Positions 60,900 to 64,000 of a stretch of DNA of 64,000 bases are shown piece after piece. The stretch lies in NCBI RefSeq assembly GCF_001424485.1, contig NZ_LMQC01000001.1:780411-844410 (forward strand). Direction: 5' to 3'. Each line of letters opens with the position of its first letter. Within the stretch, counting starts at the first letter, position 1. The notes below the pieces were generated by a model. The model was given only the letters and a program-made list of their open reading frames with translations, was not told the origin of the DNA and made no database searches. The DNA is from Modestobacter sp. Leaf380. Lineage in GTDB: Bacteria; Actinomycetota; Actinomycetes; Mycobacteriales; Geodermatophilaceae. A program made the position numbers and the translations under genes.

Positions 60900-62203
60900 G
60901 AGAGGGCGGCCAGGCGCTCGAACAACGGGTCCAGGTTCTGCACGTACCGCTCGGGCCGGCAGATCTCGTCCAGCCGGGCCTCGTCGAGGGTCACCCCGTC
61001 GGCGTCGGCCTTCGCGCGCAGCGTCTCCCGGAACGGCGTGCCGGTCTTCCAGGTCTCCATCGCCGCGGTCTGCACCAGGGCGTAGGACTGCTCGCGGCCC
61101 ATCCCGGCCTCGACCAGCTCCAGCAGCACCGAGGAGGTGTAGATCAGCCCACCGGTGGAGTCCAGGTTGGCCCGCATCCGGTCCGCGTCGACGACCAGGT
61201 TCTCCACCAGGCCGGCGGTGAGGTCCAGCAGGTAGTCGGTGGTGATGGAGGCGTCGGGCAGGAAGACCCGCTCGGTCGAGGAGTGCGAGATGTCGCGCTC
61301 GTGCCAGAGCGGGATGCCCTCCATGACCGGCACGATCGCCGCCCGCACGACCCGGGCCAGCCCGGCGATCCGCTCGGAGCGGATCGGGTTCTTCTTGTGC
61401 GGCATCGCGCTCGAGCCCTTCTGGCCCGACCCGAACGCCTCCGACAGCTCGCGCACCTCGGTCCGCTGGCCGTGCCGGACCTCCAGCGCGATCGCCTCGC
61501 AGACAGTGGCGATGATCGCCAGCGCCGAGACCCACTCGCTGACGCCGTCGCGCAGCACGACCTGGGTGGAGGCGTCCGCGGCGCGCAGGTCCAGCGCCTG
61601 CGCCACGGTGACCTCGACCGAGGGGTCGATCAGGGAGTAGGTGCCCACGGCACCGGAGATGGCGACGACACCGACGGCGGACCGGGCGGCGCGCAGCCGG
61701 TCCCGGGAGCGGGCAGCGGCGAAGGCCAGGTCGGCGACCCGGTGGCCCCACACGTCGGGCTCGGCGTGCACGCCGTGCGTACGGCCGACCTTGAGCGTGC
61801 CCCGGTGGGCCAGCCCGTGGTCGCGCAGCGCGGCGACCAGGCGGTCGGCCTTGGCCAGCAGCACGTCGGTGGCGTCGGTGAGCTGGACGGCGAGCGCGGT
61901 GTCCAGCAGGTCCGAGGAGGTCATGCCGTGGTGCACGTAGGCCGCGGCCGAGCGGGGCTCGGTGTTGTCGGCCCAGGCGGTGAGGAAGGCGATGACGTCG
62001 TGCTGGGTGGTCGCCTCGATCTCGGCGACCCGCTCCGGCGTGGGTGCGGGTGCGTTGCGCACCGGCTCGACGACGTCGGCGGGCACCCGGCCGGCGGCGG
62101 CGTGCGCCTCCAGGACCAGCGTCTCCACGCGGCACCACAGCTCGTACTTGTGCTGCTCGCTCCAGACACGTCCCATCTCGGGCAGCGTGTAGCGCTCGAT
62201 CAT
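60896..62203 (-). CDS. purB: Adenylosuccinate lyase
   Basis: 435 aa, ATG at 62203. Fumarase/aspartase superfamily: N-terminal '[20 protein letters not shown]', '[20 protein letters not shown]', '[20 protein letters not shown]' and the signature '[20 protein letters not shown]'. It removes fumarate from SAICAR and from adenylosuccinate, acting twice in purine synthesis. First gene of purB-purC; divergent from the AI-2E permease across 164 bp. Confidence 0.97.
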   Translation of the reverse strand: MIERYTLPEMGRVWSEQHKYELWCRVETLVLEAHAAAGRVPADVVEPVRNAPAPTPERVAEIEATTQHDVIAFLTAWADNTEPRSAAAYVHHGMTSSDLLDTALAVQLTDATDVLLAKADRLVAALRDHGLAHRGTLKVGRTHGVHAEPDVWGHRVADLAFAAARSRDRLRAARSAVGVVAISGAVGTYSLIDPSVEVTVAQALDLRAADASTQVVLRDGVSEWVSALAIIATVCEAIALEVRHGQRTEVRELSEAFGSGQKGSSAMPHKKNPIRSERIAGLARVVRAAIVPVMEGIPLWHERDISHSSTERVFLPDASITTDYLLDLTAGLVENLVVDADRMRANLDSTGGLIYTSSVLLELVEAGMGREQSYALVQTAAMETWKTGTPFRETLRAKADADGVTLDEARLDEICRPERYVQNLDPLFERLAALS

Positions 62204-62367
62204 GCGGGTACCTGCTCGTCTCGGTCGGTCGTTGCTCGCAGCACGGGCCCATCCTCGCGCACGGCCAGCCTCAGACCCGAACGCCCCTGCCCCCGGCAGG
62301 CTCGACCCGCCCGCTCCGCGTCACCCACCACCGCCCCACCCGGGCCCGGCACTCTCGAGGTCCCACC

Positions 62368-63894
62368 GTGTTGAACCGAGCCCGTTCCCTCACCGACCGG
62401 GCCCGCGAGCGCATCCGGGCCGCCCGCGAGCACGACCCGCACGCCCTGCCCGAGGGCACCGTCCTGCTGATGGAGGACGGCAGCCGCGCCGTCGTCGAGC
62501 ACGTGCCCGACGACCGGCCCGGGACGCCGTCGCAGGAGCAGGGCGCCGCGGCCGCGGCGAGCGAGCGGCCCGTCGACCCCGGGGCCGACGCCGAGGACGT
62601 GCACCCCGCCGGCAGCCCGCACCCCGACGCCCCCGACGTCGACAGCCCCGGCGGTGTGAGCGGACCCCCGCGGGCCGGTGGCCGGGCCCCGCTGCCCGGC
62701 CGGGACCGCAGCCGCGGGTCGCTGCTGGCGCCCGAGGAGTCCCGCGAGGTCGTCGCCGAGGTGCCCAACGCGCTGCGGATCACCGCGGCCTGGTCCTGGC
62801 GGGCGATCGCGGTGGGCGCCGCGCTGTACCTGGTGCTGGTCGGCGCGGCCTACATCGCGGTCGTCGTCGTGCCGGTCATCGTGGCCCTGCTCCTGGCCGC
62901 GCTGCTGCAGCCCGGTGCGGCGCTGCTGCACCGCAACGGCTGGCCCCGCGCGCTGGCCGCGGCGGTGATGCTGGTGATCGGCCTCGGCGTCGTCGCCGGG
63001 ATCATCACCCTGGTCGTGGAGCAGTTCGCGGCCGGCTACGACGACCTGGCCGGTCAGGTCGGCGAGGGCCTGGACCAGATCCAGCGCTTCGTCGTGGACA
63101 ACCTGCCGGTCTCCCAGAGCCAGCTCAACGACGCGATCGACTCGGCGGTGACCAGCGCCCAGGACGCGATCGTGAACAACCGCGACACCCTCACCGCGGG
63201 TGCCCTCACGACCGCCGCGACCCTCGGGGAGGTGCTCACCGGCTTCGCGCTGACGCTCTTCACGCTGTTCTTCTTCCTGCTCGACGGCCGCGACATCTGG
63301 CTGTGGATCGTCGGCCTGAGCCCGGTCAACTCCGCGGCCTACATCGACGAGGCCGCCCGCCGGGCCTGGCGCACGCTGATCTCCTACGTCCGCGCGACCG
63401 TCGTCGTCGCCGCCTTCGACGCCGTGTTCATCGGCATCGGGCTGACCCTGCTGGGCACCCCGCTGGTGGTGCCGCTGGCCGCGCTGGTCTTCCTCGGCGC
63501 GTTCATCCCGATCATCGGGTCGTTCCTGGCCGGTTCGGTCGCCGTGCTGGTCACCCTGGTCGCCGTCGGACCGGTCAAGGCGCTGATCGCACTGGGCATC
63601 ATCGTGCTGATCATGCAGCTGGAGGGCCACGTCCTGCAGCCGCTGCTGCTGGGTCGGGCCGTCTCGGTGCACCCGCTCGCGGTCGTGCTGGCCATCGCCG
63701 CCGGCCTGCTGGTCGCCGGCATCTTCGGCGCCCTGATCGCGGTGCCGGTGATCGCCTGCGGCAACGTCGCCGGCACGTACCTCTCGCGCCGCCACCAGGG
63801 CCCGCGGCCGCCCGAGCCGGACACCCGGCGGCACCGGGCCGCGGTGACGGCGTCGGCTAGATGTGATGTCCAGCGAGGTTGTCCAGGCGGCTGA
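62368..63894 (+). CDS. AI-2E family transporter, 3' end altered by an IS
   Basis: 508 aa from GTG 62368, with GAGG about 8 nt upstream. The first 135 residues are acidic, Pro-rich and probably disordered. The rest has 7-8 membrane helices with family blocks 'VPVIVALLLAALLQPGAALL', 'FALTLFTLFFFLLDGRDIW', 'GAFIPIIGSFLAGSVAVLV' and 'LEGHVLQPLLLGRAVSVHPL'. Family members include autoinducer-2 exporters and Na+/H+ antiporters, so the substrate is open. The last dozen codons ('ARCDVQRGCPGG') are antisense to the end of an IS481-type transposase, so the native C-terminus was replaced after about residue 497. The membrane core is complete and it may still work. Confidence 0.85.
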   Translation: MLNRARSLTDRARERIRAAREHDPHALPEGTVLLMEDGSRAVVEHVPDDRPGTPSQEQGAAAAASERPVDPGADAEDVHPAGSPHPDAPDVDSPGGVSGPPRAGGRAPLPGRDRSRGSLLAPEESREVVAEVPNALRITAAWSWRAIAVGAALYLVLVGAAYIAVVVVPVIVALLLAALLQPGAALLHRNGWPRALAAAVMLVIGLGVVAGIITLVVEQFAAGYDDLAGQVGEGLDQIQRFVVDNLPVSQSQLNDAIDSAVTSAQDAIVNNRDTLTAGALTTAATLGEVLTGFALTLFTLFFFLLDGRDIWLWIVGLSPVNSAAYIDEAARRAWRTLISYVRATVVVAAFDAVFIGIGLTLLGTPLVVPLAALVFLGAFIPIIGSFLAGSVAVLVTLVAVGPVKALIALGIIVLIMQLEGHVLQPLLLGRAVSVHPLAVVLAIAAGLLVAGIFGALIAVPVIACGNVAGTYLSRRHQGPRPPEPDTRRHRAAVTASARCDVQRGCPGG

Positions 63895-64000
63895 TCGGGG
63901 GTAGGGCTCCGGTGGCGCTGTGGGGCCGGTGGTGGTTGTAGAAGTGCAGCCATCCTGGCAGCGCGTCTCGGCGTATGGATACTCCATAAGATGACACCTT
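63857..64000 (-). CDS. IS481-type transposase, C-terminal end (runs off the window)
   Basis: The last 47 codons of a transposase end at a TAG (63859-63857). The C-terminus reads 'ALPGWLHFYNHHRPHSATG' and then 'LPPISRLDNLAGHHI', the hallmark tail of IS481-family DDE transposases (rve integrase core) with the final Asn-His-His-Arg-Pro-His block. The residues before it ('SSYGVSIRRD') fit the family less well, so the copy may be diverged. The gene continues beyond position 64000. Confidence 0.85.
   Translation of the reverse strand, partial: KVSSYGVSIRRDALPGWLHFYNHHRPHSATGALPPISRLDNLAGHHI
63857..64000. mobile_element. Partial IS481-family insertion sequence
   Basis: The element enters from the right end of the window with its transposase pointing left. 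Its edge must lie close to the transposase stop, near 63840-63860, because the AI-2E coding signal reaches that point. The terminal inverted repeat and target duplication cannot be verified without the other end. Confidence 0.7.

Overview
The window is very GC-rich, densely packed DNA with frequent GTG starts, 4-nt overlaps and many TAnnnT -10 boxes 7-8 nt upstream of starts (leaderless transcripts). It carries a type VII secretion (ESX) locus, a mycothiol-dependent dehydrogenase, a DUF3073 gene and actinobacterial purine gene order, so it comes from an actinobacterium. A member of the Geodermatophilaceae or a related Frankiales lineage is my inference from style and gene content, not from a search.

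Region 1 (1-33.7 kb) is a T7SS locus with polymorphic toxins. The core is esxB-esxA, eccB, eccD, two tandem lipoproteins, eccC, two secreted-substrate-like genes (one with a long collagen-like tail), eccE, a conserved accessory gene, mycP, a YbaB-like gene and a third WXG100-type gene. The predicted mycosin appears to lack its catalytic Ser. To the left is an 11.6-kb reading frame (3877 codons). It starts with a WXG100-like T7SS domain and a long Ala/Ser/Thr/Pro/Gly linker. Three predicted toxin modules follow: a YwqJ-type deaminase plus a HELTE-type domain, an unnamed domain, and a papain-fold Tox-PL domain. Behind each module lies a small ORF in the +1 frame that looks like its immunity gene. 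The frame ends with four hydrophobic-hairpin repeats and a PTPTP repeat. SUKH-3 immunity-type genes flank it on both sides. A second copy of the unnamed toxin/immunity pair, with an SseB-like front domain, sits at the right edge (32.3-33.7 kb).

Region 2 (33.7-44.5 kb) holds an EccA-like AAA+ ATPase with a beta-helix N-terminus and an EspI-like ParA/MinD ATPase, both probably T7SS accessories. Then come two paralogous small lipoproteins bracketing an amidohydrolase and a metallo-beta-lactamase protein, an M23 peptidase with coiled coils, and a ribose-type sugar ABC transporter operon.

Region 3 (44.7-62.2 kb) is mostly housekeeping: valine/leucine dehydrogenase, DUF3073, purF-purM, DUF72, mscR with its metallo-beta-lactamase partner, an OFA-family MFS transporter with a 45-aa small subunit, purS-purQ-purL plus a sterol-carrier-like gene, three small secreted proteins, two PilZ proteins and purB-purC. 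Purine synthesis genes occur in three separate clusters.

The right end (62.4-64 kb) has an AI-2E family permease whose last codons run into the 3' end of an IS481-type transposase that continues past the window. I found no tRNA, rRNA or CRISPR array. No gene-free gap exceeds about 240 bases.
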